Source: Lachnospiraceae bacterium
GTDB taxonomy: Bacteria > Bacillota > Clostridia > Lachnospirales > Lachnospiraceae
Length of the DNA: 39,929 bases
Assembly: GCA_910575835.1 (NCBI GenBank)
Contig: CAJTGB010000041.1
Span: 1 to 39,929 of the forward strand
Direction of reading: 5' to 3'
This document shows, in pieces, positions 23,363 to 31,257 of this stretch (the first letter of the stretch is position 1; each line of letters opens with the position of its first letter). The notes under the pieces are model-generated. The model had not been told where the DNA came from, did no database searches, and saw only the letters and a list, made by a program, of their open reading frames with translations. Both the position numbers and the translations under genes were made by a program.

Positions 23363-23839
23363 ATGGACAGTAATAGTTTATCACATACAAAGTGGAATTG
23401 TAAGTATCATATAGTGTTTGCACCGAAATATAGAAGAAAAATCATATACGGTGAGCTGAAACAGGACATAGCGAATATTTTGAGCATGCTATGCAAGCGA
23501 AAAGAAGTACACATTGTCGAGGCAGAAATCTGTCCGGATCATGTGCATATGTTGGTGGAAATACCGCCAAAGATGAGTGTGTCAGAGTTTGTAGGGTACT
23601 TAAAAGGGAAGAGCACGCTGATGATATTTGAAAGGCATGCAAATCTCAAATATAAGTATGGGAACAGGCACTTTTGGTGTAGAGGATACTATGTAGATAC
23701 GGTAGGGAAGAATGCGAAAAAGATAAAAGAGTATATTCAGAATCAACTGAAAGAAGATTTAGAATATGATCAGATGTCATTAAAGGAGTATATCGACCCG
23801 TTTACGGGTGAGCCAGTAAACAAAAGCAAGAAGAAATAA
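23363..23839 (+). CDS. tnpA: IS200/IS605 family transposase TnpA
   Basis: The 158-aa product is a full-length Y1 HUH transposase: YHIVFAPKYRRKII (about 14-27), the metal-binding PDHVHMLVEIPPK motif (HxH, about 53-65), FVGYLKGKSTLMIF, and catalytic tyrosine in FWCRGYYVDTVG (about 104-115). It cuts and joins single-stranded ends next to the subterminal hairpins. ATG 23363 is preceded by AAAGGAGGCAGTCCAG. Intact, so the IS may be active. Confidence 0.93.
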   Translation: MDSNSLSHTKWNCKYHIVFAPKYRRKIIYGELKQDIANILSMLCKRKEVHIVEAEICPDHVHMLVEIPPKMSVSEFVGYLKGKSTLMIFERHANLKYKYGNRHFWCRGYYVDTVGKNAKKIKEYIQNQLKEDLEYDQMSLKEYIDPFTGEPVNKSKKK

Positions 23840-23940
23840 GCCCCAGGGGCTTAGCAGGTAACTGACGTTGCGGCTGGCGAACCACTCGACGAGTCTTTAG
23901 ACTCCAGCGCCGGGAACGAGCCCTTATAGGGCGAAAAACA
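23838..23940 (+). ncRNA. Structured 3' segment of the IS200 element (omegaRNA-like, tentative)
   Basis: Between tnpA and the right-end hairpin there is about 100 bp of non-coding DNA rich in hairpins: AAGCCCC/GGGGCTT, GAGTC-TTTA-GACTC and GCCC-TTATA-GGGC. In IS605-type elements, similar structured sequence at the right end, after tnpB, forms the guide (omega) RNA. This copy has no tnpB, so it may be a remnant, may work with a TnpB in trans, or may only be right-end structure. Confidence 0.35.
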
Positions 23941-24047
23941 AACCACCGGCTTAGCCGGTGGTGGTGATTAAAAATGCACTTTGACAAATACTGATATAGT
24001 AAGATGAATTGTAGACAGATTATATAAAAAACACTTGAGGGGGCTAA

Positions 24048-24890
24048 ATGTATAGAGGATTTAATCTTATGTTAGATAAAATTGATTTTTGGTTAATGGA
24101 TGAAAAAAAGATAGCAGAATATGAAAATAGAGGAAAGAAAAGATTAGAGTATCTACATGATAATGTAGTTGATATTTTAAAGGAACATGTTTCGGAAGGA
24201 ATTATTGACGGGACTGAATTATCAAAAACATGGTTTAAATGTATAAAGACTGATGTATTTTTATCACATTCTCACAATGATGCTAAATTAGCATTATTAT
24301 TGGCTGGGTGGTTAGAAAAAAACATGGGAATAAATGTTTTTCTGGATGAAGTGATATGGGGAAGTGCTGATAAACTTTTAAAAGCAATTGACGATGAATA
24401 TTGTATAAGTGATATAAATGAAGATACTTATGATTATAAAAAAAGAAACTTATCAACAAGTCATGTTCATGCAATGCTTTCAGTTGCTATGTTTGATGCG
24501 ATTGACAAAGCAGAGGTAGTTTTCTTTATTAATACAGAAAACTCAGTTCCTAAAATAGAAGATAGCATAAATATAAGAAATCAAACCTTATCACCATGGA
24601 TATATGAAGAAATAGTTGCAACAAAATTAATTCGAAAAAGAGAATGGGAAGAACATCGAATTGTTTCAATCATGGAAGATTATACAGAAAAACAGCTAAA
24701 AGTTTCATATAAAATTCCGTTAGAAGATTTAACAGAAATAAATATGGAGGATTTAGATAAATGGAATAGAGAATATATACAATCTAAAGCATCAAGAAAT
24801 AGATATGGCGGTTTACTAGAAAAAAATCCAGATCATCCATTGAATTATTTGTATAGTACAAAATTTGGATTTAAGGAGGATAACAATTGA
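24048..24890 (+). CDS. TIR-domain protein, ThsB-like
   Basis: The 280-aa product has an N-terminal helical extension (about 1-65) and a TIR domain starting at TDVFLSHSHNDAKLALLLAGWL (about 68-89), followed by INVFLDEVIWGSADKLL, STSHVHAMLSVAM, AEVVFFINTENS and SPWIYEEIVATKLI (about 183-196, with the glutamate expected for the NADase). It fits the ThsB class of bacterial TIR proteins that make a nucleotide signal from NAD+ when phage infection is sensed. ATG 24048 follows TTGAGGGGGCTAA. The gene is AT-rich and its stop overlaps the TTG start of the macro-domain gene, so translation is coupled. Confidence 0.82.
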   Translation: MYRGFNLMLDKIDFWLMDEKKIAEYENRGKKRLEYLHDNVVDILKEHVSEGIIDGTELSKTWFKCIKTDVFLSHSHNDAKLALLLAGWLEKNMGINVFLDEVIWGSADKLLKAIDDEYCISDINEDTYDYKKRNLSTSHVHAMLSVAMFDAIDKAEVVFFINTENSVPKIEDSINIRNQTLSPWIYEEIVATKLIRKREWEEHRIVSIMEDYTEKQLKVSYKIPLEDLTEINMEDLDKWNREYIQSKASRNRYGGLLEKNPDHPLNYLYSTKFGFKEDNN

Positions 24891-25780
24891 AATTTCTAAA
24901 CATTTTGGAAAAAAATTTAAAACAAGTATGGAAGGTTTGGTTTGCGGTTTCTAGTAGTTTATTCAGCATATTATCAATAATATTGTCATTTCTGTCGTGG
25001 GAGGATTTTGGAATAACTAAAACAAGTGCTAAACTTATTGCTTTTATTATCATTATTCTTTTTTCGCTTGTGACGGGAGTTTTTTGGACATGTTTTATAA
25101 CGAAAAAGCATGTGTATTGGTCAAATGGAGATGGAAAAATTAATATCTGTTATGCTGATATAATGAAAATATCGTTTCCTCGGAAAAGTAAAGGTAAGAA
25201 GATAGTGGTTATTCCAGTAAATACAAGTTTTGATACAATTGTTGATGAAAATTTAGCATCATGTGATAGACCTCTTGTTTCGGCCACAACAGTTCATGGG
25301 TTATGGTTGAAGAATATGGTAAAAAATGGTACAAGCATAGCCGATATTGATTTAGCAATCGACAGATACATTTTAAATAAAAATATAAGATGTGTTAAGG
25401 AACTGACAACAGAAGAAAAAAGCAGAGGAAAGCGCAAATGCTTTGAAAATGGGACAACAGTTATCATAGAGGGAAAAAATGATATAACTTTTTTTCTATT
25501 AGCGCTATCAGAATTTGATGAGAATAATAGGGCTCAAAGTTCAAAAGAAGATGTTGTAAAATGCATGAAAGAGTTGTTGGAGTTTTATGATATTAACGGG
25601 CAAGGATATGAGATGTATGTGACATTGGTGGGAACAGGAAGGTCAAGGGCTGGATTATCGCATGAAGAGTCGCTTCAGACAATGAAATCAATCTTTTCAA
25701 TATATAGCCATAAAATACATGGAACTATTAATATTGTAATTTATTCTAAAGATAAAGAGAAAGTTTCGATTTTTAGCTAA
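24887..25780 (+). CDS. TM-macro domain effector, type II ThsA-like (DUF6430)
   Basis: The 297-aa product has two N-terminal membrane segments (about 17-37 and 50-71) and a cytoplasmic macro-like domain (about 83-297): KGKKIVVIPVNTSFDTIVDENL, PLVSATTVHGLWLKNM, GTTVIIEGKNDITFFLLALSEF and MYVTLVGTGRSRAGLSHEESLQTM. This is the TM-macro architecture of type II Thoeris effectors, in which the macro domain senses the TIR product and the membrane part acts on the membrane. TTG 24887 overlaps the TIR stop and follows TAAGGAGGATAAC. Ligand and activity are inferred from the family. Confidence 0.83.
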   Translation: MKFLNILEKNLKQVWKVWFAVSSSLFSILSIILSFLSWEDFGITKTSAKLIAFIIIILFSLVTGVFWTCFITKKHVYWSNGDGKINICYADIMKISFPRKSKGKKIVVIPVNTSFDTIVDENLASCDRPLVSATTVHGLWLKNMVKNGTSIADIDLAIDRYILNKNIRCVKELTTEEKSRGKRKCFENGTTVIIEGKNDITFFLLALSEFDENNRAQSSKEDVVKCMKELLEFYDINGQGYEMYVTLVGTGRSRAGLSHEESLQTMKSIFSIYSHKIHGTINIVIYSKDKEKVSIFS

Positions 25781-25816
25781 ATATCTGATAACTATTATAT
25801 TTAGGGAGGAATTTGC

Positions 25817-26323
25817 ATGAGAACCAAAACTTATATTGCAGCAGATTGGTCTGGTGATATTGACGCTGTAGAGCAGCTTTATAAATGGAATAAAAGTTAT
25901 TATTGGAGTTTATCTTTTAGTGATGCCCATGATATAACTCAAGCTAGAGATACTAGCTTAAATTGCAGCATTAAATCTTCACTGAGAGTCAGATTAGAAG
26001 CATCAAAAAGATTTATTTTAATTGTAGGAAATCAAACCAAAACCGTCAAGAGTGGTAGTTGTCAATATTGCCCCAGTTATAATAGTTGGACATATAGCTG
26101 TGCAAGGGGTGGCCATGTTGATTATCGTAGTTACATAGAATTTGAATGTGAGAAGGCAATAAAAGATAATATTGAAATTATTGTCCTTTATAATGCGGCT
26201 ACTATTGATAAAAATAAATGTCCTGACATTATAAAAAATTATGGAAAGCATGTGGCGATGTGTTATAGAAAAGATGGACGATTATATTGGGATTATAATG
26301 CAGTCAAAAATGCTATAGGCTGA
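25817..26323 (+). CDS. TIR-like (DUF1863-type) protein, possible second ThsB
   Basis: The 168-aa product starts at ATG 25817 after AGGGAGGAATTTGC. It has a Rossmann/TIR-like pattern: KTYIAADWSGDIDAVEQLYKW, SLSFSDAHD, SLNCSIKSSLRVRLEASKRFILIVGNQT, then SYIEFECEKAIKDNIEIIVLYN (about 112-134, with a conserved glutamate). A cysteine-rich insert (CQYCPSYNSWTYSC, about 79-92) may bind zinc. Multiple TIR proteins per Thoeris effector are common and recognise different phages, so a second sensor is the likely role; alternatively an independent TIR-like enzyme. Same strand, 36 bases after the macro gene, equally AT-rich. Confidence 0.72.
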   Translation: MRTKTYIAADWSGDIDAVEQLYKWNKSYYWSLSFSDAHDITQARDTSLNCSIKSSLRVRLEASKRFILIVGNQTKTVKSGSCQYCPSYNSWTYSCARGGHVDYRSYIEFECEKAIKDNIEIIVLYNAATIDKNKCPDIIKNYGKHVAMCYRKDGRLYWDYNAVKNAIG

Positions 26324-26390
26324 CAATTGATAATGGATTCAAATTTTCAATTATGTAGTTCATGTAGCGTTAGAAACATACAAAATTGTA

Positions 26391-26429
26391 GGCTGGGAAT
26401 CTAAAAAACAGGTTCCTGGCTCTTTTTTT
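26391..26429 (+). terminator. Terminator of the cargo operon, split by IS66
   Basis: GGCTGGGAATCT pairs with AGGTTCCTGGCT across an A-rich loop, with several G-U pairs, followed by seven T (26423-26429). The IS66 element is inserted exactly at the end of this T-run and the CTTTTTTT is duplicated at 30517-30524. The hairpin and one T-run remain, so termination probably still works. Confidence 0.8.
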
Positions 26430-26460
26430 GTAACCGGTAGATAGTCCGTACCTATACAAA

Positions 26461-26501
26461 ACTGGAGCAAACCTGTATGATAGAAACAGATTTGCTCCAG
26501 T
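26461..26501 (-). terminator. Hairpin at the end of IS66 tnpC
   Basis: ACTGGAGCAAA (26461-26471) pairs perfectly with TTTGCTCCAGT (26491-26501). It lies immediately after the tnpC stop on the minus strand. The following T-run is weak. Confidence 0.6.
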
Positions 26502-26503
26502 CT

Positions 26504-26764
26504 TTATTTCACTTCTTCTTTACCGGGCTTCCGGCAGTTCGCAGGCAGGTTCGGTGACCATGGAAGCAGGTCATCCAGAAAACTGCGGTCAGTATCGTCC
26601 AGATGCTTTGGGATTTCAGTGAGCAGATATTCAAAATAATCATACGGTTTCAGATTGTTGGCTTTTGCGGTTTCAGCAATACTGTATATAATGGCGCTGG
26701 ATTTTGCCCCTGCAACCGTATCGATCATCACCCAGTTTTTCTTGCCGATACAGAATCCCCGGAT
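26504..26764 (-). pseudogene. IS66 transposase TnpC, C-terminal fragment
   Basis: On the minus strand the frame reads RGFCIGKKNWVMIDTVAGAK, IIYSIAETAKANNLKPYDYFEYLLTEIPKH and LPWSPNLP before stop 26504-26506. This is the conserved C-terminal domain of IS66 transposases, directly continuing the NNAAEQSI that ends the larger fragment at 28041. The break is the IS3-type insertion. Upstream of 26764 any reading frame belongs to IS3 sequence, so this piece is not expressed as a separate protein. Confidence 0.93.
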
Positions 26765-26843
26765 TGGTGTTAGTATATAAGTGTGGACAGGAAAAGTTGA
26801 ACAATCTATACTATCAAGTGAAAGAGCAAAGGAGATGTTCAAC

Positions 26844-27122
26844 ATGGCGAAGAACCAAAAATCTTACACTCCGGAATTTAAACAGCAGATTGTGGATCTG
26901 TATAATGCCGGAGGAACCTCGTATCCAAAACTGGAACGTGAATATGGCGTAAATCGGAGTACACTCAGCAACTGGGTAAAACAGCTTTCTCCAATCAATG
27001 TGTCCGAGGAGGAAACCGTTACCCTCAAAGAGTATAAGGCTCTCCAGAAAGAGATCCAGCGCCTTAGAATTGAAAATGAAATCTTAAAAAAAGCGACCGC
27101 CATATTCGCAAAAGAACAATAG
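26844..27122 (+). CDS. IS3-family transposase OrfA
   Basis: The 92-aa product has an N-terminal helix-turn-helix (YTPEFKQQIVDLYNAGGTSYPKLEREYGVNRSTLSNWVKQL, about 8-48) and a C-terminal leucine-zipper helix (LKEYKALQKEIQRLRIENEILKKA). ATG 26844 follows AAAGGAGATGTTCAAC. Near its 3' end lies A7G (27086-27093), a slippery sequence that would give OrfAB by -1 frameshifting, as usual in IS3. Confidence 0.92.
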   Translation: MAKNQKSYTPEFKQQIVDLYNAGGTSYPKLEREYGVNRSTLSNWVKQLSPINVSEEETVTLKEYKALQKEIQRLRIENEILKKATAIFAKEQ

Positions 27123-27997
27123 CTGAGATTGTTTCTTTTATTCAGCAAAACCTAGCCCATTATACGGTATCCCAGCTTTGCAGCGCCTTGAAATTCCCAA
27201 GGAGTACCTATTACAAAGCTCTGGTTTGTGTACCCTCAAACCGGCAGAAGGAATATAAGGAATTCAGCCAGAAGGTAAAAGACGCTTATGAAGATTCAAA
27301 GCAGCGGTATGGGGCAGTTAAAATATGCCGTACCCTCAATGGCAGCGGGACTCCCTGTAGCATAAAACGGGTTCAGCGGCATATGGCAGAGCAAGGGCTT
27401 CGCTCTGTTGTAGTAAAGAAATACAACCATCATGCCAATCACGGAACCGTTCCCGATGATAAAGAGAATATTCTGAAGCGTGATTTCGAGACGGAAACCA
27501 TCAACCAGAAATGGTGTACCGATATTACCTATATCCATGTACAAAAAGAAGGATGGACCTATCTGGCTTCAGTCATGGACTTGTGCAGTCGTAAGATTAT
27601 CGGATATGCGTATGGAACATCCATGACAGCAGAACTGGCGATAGAAGCTGTTAAGAACGCCTGTCTGAATGTCAGGGAGACAAAGGGGATTATTCTCCAC
27701 AGCGACTTAGGAAGCCAATATACGAGTCAATCGTTTGAGAGGATCCTGAAGAGCAGGGAGATACTGCATTCATTTAGCCGGAAGGGAAACCCTTATGATA
27801 ATGCCTGTATCGAATCGTTCCATTCTGTACTGAAAAAAGAAGAAATCTACCTTCATAATTATCAGGATTCGAAAGAGGCCCGAAGGGCAATCTTTGAATA
27901 CATAGAGGGCTGGTATAACCGTAAGCGGATACACAGTGCTATTGGTTATATGACACCTCAGCAAAAAGAGGATGAGGAATTAAAAAAAGCAGCATAA
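27091..27997 (+). CDS. IS3-family transposase OrfB (integrase domain)
   Basis: The frame is open from the A7G slippery site to 27997; the first usable in-frame start alone is TTG 27188, so the product is probably made as OrfAB. It contains HTH_21-like RYGAVKICRTLNGSG and the rve DDE core: WCTDITYIHV (first D), ILHSDLGSQYTS (second D) and NACIESFHSVLKKE (E), then WYNRKRIHSAIGYMTP near the C terminus. All catalytic residues are present, so the copy may be active. Confidence 0.92.
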
Positions 27998-28040
27998 GCT
28001 TTCAACTTTTTTTGTCCAAAGTATTGACATAGGTCCAGAT

Positions 28041-29393
28041 CGACTGTTCCGCTGCATTATTATCCATCGGGACTTCACCGTCATCCAGAAATACTTTGAG
28101 GTATTTTTCCTGGTTAAGTGAATAGCTGAAGCCTTCCCATGTCTTGCTTTTCTGCGGCACTTTCGGGAGGTTTTCACGCACCCATACGAAATAAGCCTCC
28201 ACCAGAGGCCTGACGCTCAGCTGGCGGCGGTTTTTCCGTTCTCCGGGCAGGAGATCCTTCAGCAGCTTCTCTTCCCGATAGACTGCCTGGATCATAGTTA
28301 GCGCAAGGTAAGCGCGGCTGTCCTTCTGCTTTGCTTTGGGCAGCGCCTTTACCGCTTCGTCAAAACGCCGCCTCGCATGGGACCAGCATCCGGCAATCCT
28401 CAGGTCTTCCCGTTCCTTTTCGACCGTATGGTAGACCTGGTATCCATCCGTGACGCATATCCCGCTGAAATCCTTCAGGAATTCCCGGGGATGGCTGGCA
28501 TTGCGCGTCTTCTGGTATTCATACAGGACGATCTGGCGGTCCGTATACATCCGTCCGGTGCGGTAGACCCACATATAGCTTTTGCTCCCTGTGGGACGGC
28601 CGTCTTTATTTACCAGTACGGGCGTTTCATCCGCCTGCAGCACATGATAGCCGTACAGTTTTTCGTGCAGATGATCATAGAGGACTGCAAGGTAACGGTC
28701 GGCGCACTGGATCGTCCAGTTCGCCATGTTCTGTCTGGAAATATGCAGGCCGTAACGTAAAAACTCCTGCTCCTGGCGGTAAAGCGGCACCGCATTGACA
28801 TATTTGGCGTTCATCACGGCCGCTTCCAGCGAAGGGGATACAAGGCTTCCCCTTAACAGGCTCCCCGAATGCGGAGCCCGGACGATCTTGTCCGTTTTCT
28901 TTCCGGCATATACCTTTACATGATGTTCTTCCACTTCGACTTTTGCCGGGGTAAAGCCGTATCTGCGGTACACTTCATCCGGAAGCTGTTTATAGCCTTC
29001 TTTCTCAAACAGTTCCTCCAGGTCTTCTTCCGACAGGGAGTGTTCGATCACAACAACCGGCAGGCCATCCAGGTCTTCTTCCCGTTTTCCCTGCTTCTTC
29101 TTCGGTTTCCGGCAGAGGACAGCCTCCGGATCCTCACTGGACGCTTCGGCACAGACGGCCTCCGATTCGTTAAAGAATACGATCTTTCCATCCACTTCCA
29201 TAAAAGAAATCTGTGATTCGGTCTCATGCTTCTCTGATGATCTGCCGAAACGGCGCCTTTTTAAGTCCGCCACCTGCTCCAATACCAGCTGGAGTGTATG
29301 ATCGATATGTTCCAGCTGTTCCTGCTGTGACAGGAACAGCTGAATGACTGCTTCTTTGTCAAGGCTGTTCAGTTTTTCCTCCGTATATTTCAA
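28041..29393 (-). pseudogene. IS66 transposase TnpC, N-terminal and catalytic part
   Basis: The minus-strand frame from TTG 29393 reads 451 native codons to NNAAEQSI and then about a dozen IS3-derived codons. It has the IS66 leucine-rich N terminus (LFLSQQEQLEHIDHTLQLVLEQVADLKRRRFGRSSEK), the zinc-finger-like DUF region, and DDE-type core HVLQADETPVLV, YQKTRNASHPREFL, GICVTDGYQVY and WSHARRRF, with the final E in NNAAEQ. The C-terminal ~85 residues are at 26504-26764. Inactive until the IS3 element leaves. Confidence 0.92.
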
Positions 29394-29669
29394 TGCCTCT
29401 GCCTCCTGGTATCCATATGCCTATATTATACCAGAATCCCACAGGTTTTGCGAACCAGGCTGTTTCCGGCATTCGTCATAATGCCCATGCTTTTCTCTTC
29501 GGATATGGCTTTTACCGGATGGCTTTTTTACGGCGCCTTTCCATGAGGCTGACCCTTGTATCATCCTTCAGAGCCATCCTTCAGGCGTATATGCCCCGCC
29601 GTATACTGCCGGAATACGGCAGCCTGGAAAGCGGTAAAACTGCCTGGAAATTTTTCTGTTTTGCACAAG

Positions 29670-30032
29670 TCATCCCATATATTCCGGCGGCTCCACCGGC
29701 CTGACGGACTTCTTCGGGGCAATCGTCAGCCCTTCCATCAGCCACCGGAACTGCTGCGGCGTCAGGGAACGCACTTCTTCCGGACTGCGCGGCCATTGGA
29801 ACCTGCTTTCTGACAGCCTTTTATACAGCAGGAGCCATCCGTCCCCTTCCCATACCAGCCCTTTGATGCGGTCAGTCCGCCGGCCGCAGAAAAGATAAAG
29901 GGTATCCGGCACATAAGGCCTGTTACCAGTCTGCGCTTCCACCAGTGCCGCAAGCCGGTCCATTCCTGAACGCAGGTCGGTGTATCCGCAAACGATATAG
30001 ACCGCTTGAAAACAGACCGCATTATTCAGCAT
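29670..30032 (-). CDS. tnpB: IS66 accessory protein TnpB
   Basis: The 120-aa product is the IS66 Orf2/TnpB protein: VYIVCGYTDLRSGMDRLAALV, LYLFCGRRTDRIKGLVWEGDGWLLLYKRL and FQWPRSPEEVRSLTPQQFRWLMEG. TnpB is needed for IS66 transposition with TnpA and TnpC; the mechanism is not well defined. It overlaps tnpA by 11 bases. The 275 bp between it and tnpC contain no ORF I can support on this strand. Confidence 0.93.
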   Translation of the reverse strand: MLNNAVCFQAVYIVCGYTDLRSGMDRLAALVEAQTGNRPYVPDTLYLFCGRRTDRIKGLVWEGDGWLLLYKRLSESRFQWPRSPEEVRSLTPQQFRWLMEGLTIAPKKSVRPVEPPEYMG

Positions 30033-30420
30033 GCTGCACCGCCTTAAGAACCTTTGTCAGGAGGGACATTGATGTAGATTCTGTTACATGGATGCAGGCA
30101 CCCTTTATAGAAATATCCAGTCCTGGCTGCGCATTGCGGTCTTCCTGTCCCTGCCGCAGAAGCCCGGGATGCACAGGGACCATCTGATGTGCGGGTATTT
30201 CTCCCTGAATGGTTTCAAGGCAGGATTCCCTTACACGGCGGAGCCGATAATAATAGTTCGCTTTTGTGATATCGTGGCAGGCACACCAGCCGACAACGCT
30301 CATCCCAGCCGGGCGGCTCTGGCATTCTCTGATCTGGGCGGCCCATTCCTGGAGACGGAAATCTGCCGCCACCATAGATGTTTCTGAACTCATAGACTTA
30401 CCTCCGTATGGCGGTATCAA
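30022..30420 (-). CDS. IS66 accessory protein TnpA
   Basis: The 132-aa product matches the IS66 TnpA/Orf1 accessory family: RLQEWAAQIRECQSRPAGMSVVGWCACHDITKANYYYRLRRVR (about 21-65, a helix-turn-helix) and a beta-rich C terminus GLDISIKGACIHVTESTSMSLLTKVLKAV. A more likely start is ATG 30393 (MSSETSMVAADF), preceded by GGTAAGTC; the annotated start includes extra codons. It is first in the IS66 operon. Confidence 0.85.
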   Translation of the reverse strand: MIPPYGGKSMSSETSMVAADFRLQEWAAQIRECQSRPAGMSVVGWCACHDITKANYYYRLRRVRESCLETIQGEIPAHQMVPVHPGLLRQGQEDRNAQPGLDISIKGACIHVTESTSMSLLTKVLKAVQHAE

Positions 30421-30584
30421 AAGTTGAGACTGAACTTTTGATACTAATAATAGGAATATAGTCTATTGTCGCATGTTTCTCCATGTCAGTCGAGGTACGC
30501 ACTATCTACCGGTTACCTTTTTTTGCCCTCAAATGTAAATTTTTTGTGAATATGATTAAAAAGTCCTTTACAAAACGTCACTGG

Positions 30585-31233
30585 CAAGACAGCCAAATCC
30601 ATATTGATTAGCTGCGCTTCCAGGCTTGCGCCCTTTGACATCCGGGAGGTCCGGGAGATCACCATGTACGACGAGCTGGACCTGGATATGCTGGGGGACG
30701 AGCGCACTGCCCTGTTCCTTATTATGAGCGATACAGACGGCACGTTTGCCTTCCTTATCAGTTTGATCTATTCCATCCTGTTCAACCGTCTGTGCGAGCG
30801 GGCGGATGATGTGTATGGGGGAAGGCTCCCCGTCCATGTGCGCTGCCTGATTGACGAGGCGGCCAATATCGGCCAGATCCCAAACCTGGAGAGGCTGATG
30901 GCGACCATACGGAGCCGTGAGATCTCCGCGTGCCTGGTTCTGCAGGCCCAGAGCCAGTTAAAGGCGCTCTATAAGGACAACATGGACACGATCATCGGCA
31001 ACTGCGACGCTTCCCTTTTCCTGGGAGGCAAGGAGGAAACCACCTTAAAAAGCTGGAACTCCCTTTTGGGGAAAGAGACCATCGACATGTATAACACCAG
31101 CGTCACCAAGGGCAACCAGGAATCCCACGGACAGAATTTCCAGAAGCTGGGAAAGGATATGACATACTTGTTGGTGAAGAGTTCAGTTGCCTTGAATTTC
31201 ACATGGACAGGGACACGATCAGCTGGATTCTGA
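30585..31233 (+). pseudogene. VirD4-like coupling protein (CD1115 family), C-terminal part
   Basis: The frame picks up at codon GGC 30583-30585 and reads KTAKSILISCASRLAPFDI, EITMYDELDLDMLGDERTALFLIMSDTD, HVRCLIDEAANIGQIPNLERL (Walker B region) and SREISACLVLQAQSQLK. About 191 codons in, at QKLGKD (near 31160), similarity to the family stops; the normal continuation (MTPDEV- or MSEDEL-like, about 65 residues ending in GVRPF) is missing and unrelated codons run to 31233. The gene is thus doubly damaged: interrupted by the 19.4-kb element and lacking its C terminus. Confidence 0.88.
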
Positions 31234-31257
31234 ATAATTGAATACAGGAGGTCGATA

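Larger units (their letters stand above)
23245..23970 (+). mobile_element. IS200-type insertion sequence (tnpA only)
   Basis: Bounded by subterminal hairpins typical of IS200/IS605 elements: left at 23250-23272 (ACCACC/GGTGGT arms) and right at 23942-23962 (ACCACCGGC/GCCGGTGGT), which share their ACCACC arms. The single gene inside is tnpA; there is no tnpB. IS200 elements insert single-stranded without target duplication, so the exact ends cannot be set from one copy. It lies between the Rpn terminator and the defence-like operon. Confidence 0.82.
26765..28037 (+). mobile_element. IS3-family (IS150-like) insertion sequence within IS66 tnpC
   Basis: The imperfect 36-bp terminal inverted repeats start TGG and end CCA and share TGGACA..AAAAGTTGA. 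They are flanked by the 3-bp direct repeat GAT (26762-26764 and 28038-28040), typical of IS3. Removing 26765-28040 rejoins the IS66 tnpC frame as ...NNAAEQSI-RGFCIGKK..., confirming the boundaries. It carries overlapping orfA and orfB on the plus strand, opposite to the host IS66. Confidence 0.93.
26430..30516 (-). mobile_element. IS66-family insertion sequence, interrupted by an IS3 element
   Basis: Terminal inverted repeats GTAACCGGTAGATAGT..CGTACCT (26430-26453, and reverse complement ending at 30516) differ at one base. They are flanked by the 8-bp direct repeat CTTTTTTT (26422-26429 and 30517-30524), the duplication length known for IS66. The genes run on the minus strand in the order tnpA, tnpB, tnpC. 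The tnpC gene is split by an IS3-type element at 26765-28037. Without that insertion the element would be 2.8 kb, normal for IS66. Confidence 0.93.
11201..30584 (+). mobile_element. 19.4-kb serine-recombinase mobilizable element nested in virD4
   Basis: Both ends are defined by the split virD4 reading frame: GG occurs at 11199-11200 and again at 30583-30584. Removing one GG plus everything between restores the frame exactly. The recombinase gene is at the left end, as in Tn4451/Tn5397-type elements. Inside are TnpV, TnpW, a relaxase with predicted oriT, a replication module, an Rpn nuclease, three insertion sequences and a Thoeris-like operon. It has no type IV secretion genes of its own in the window, so it would have to be mobilized in trans. 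Confidence 0.88.

Noticed and set aside
28377..29216. Plus-strand ORFs inside IS66
   Set aside because: They are antisense to the conserved tnpC frame and have no features of their own.
29394..29669. Extra IS66 gene between tnpB and tnpC
   Set aside because: Both strands give only short frames (such as 29581-29796 minus and 29393-29704 plus) with no conserved motif or ribosome binding site.
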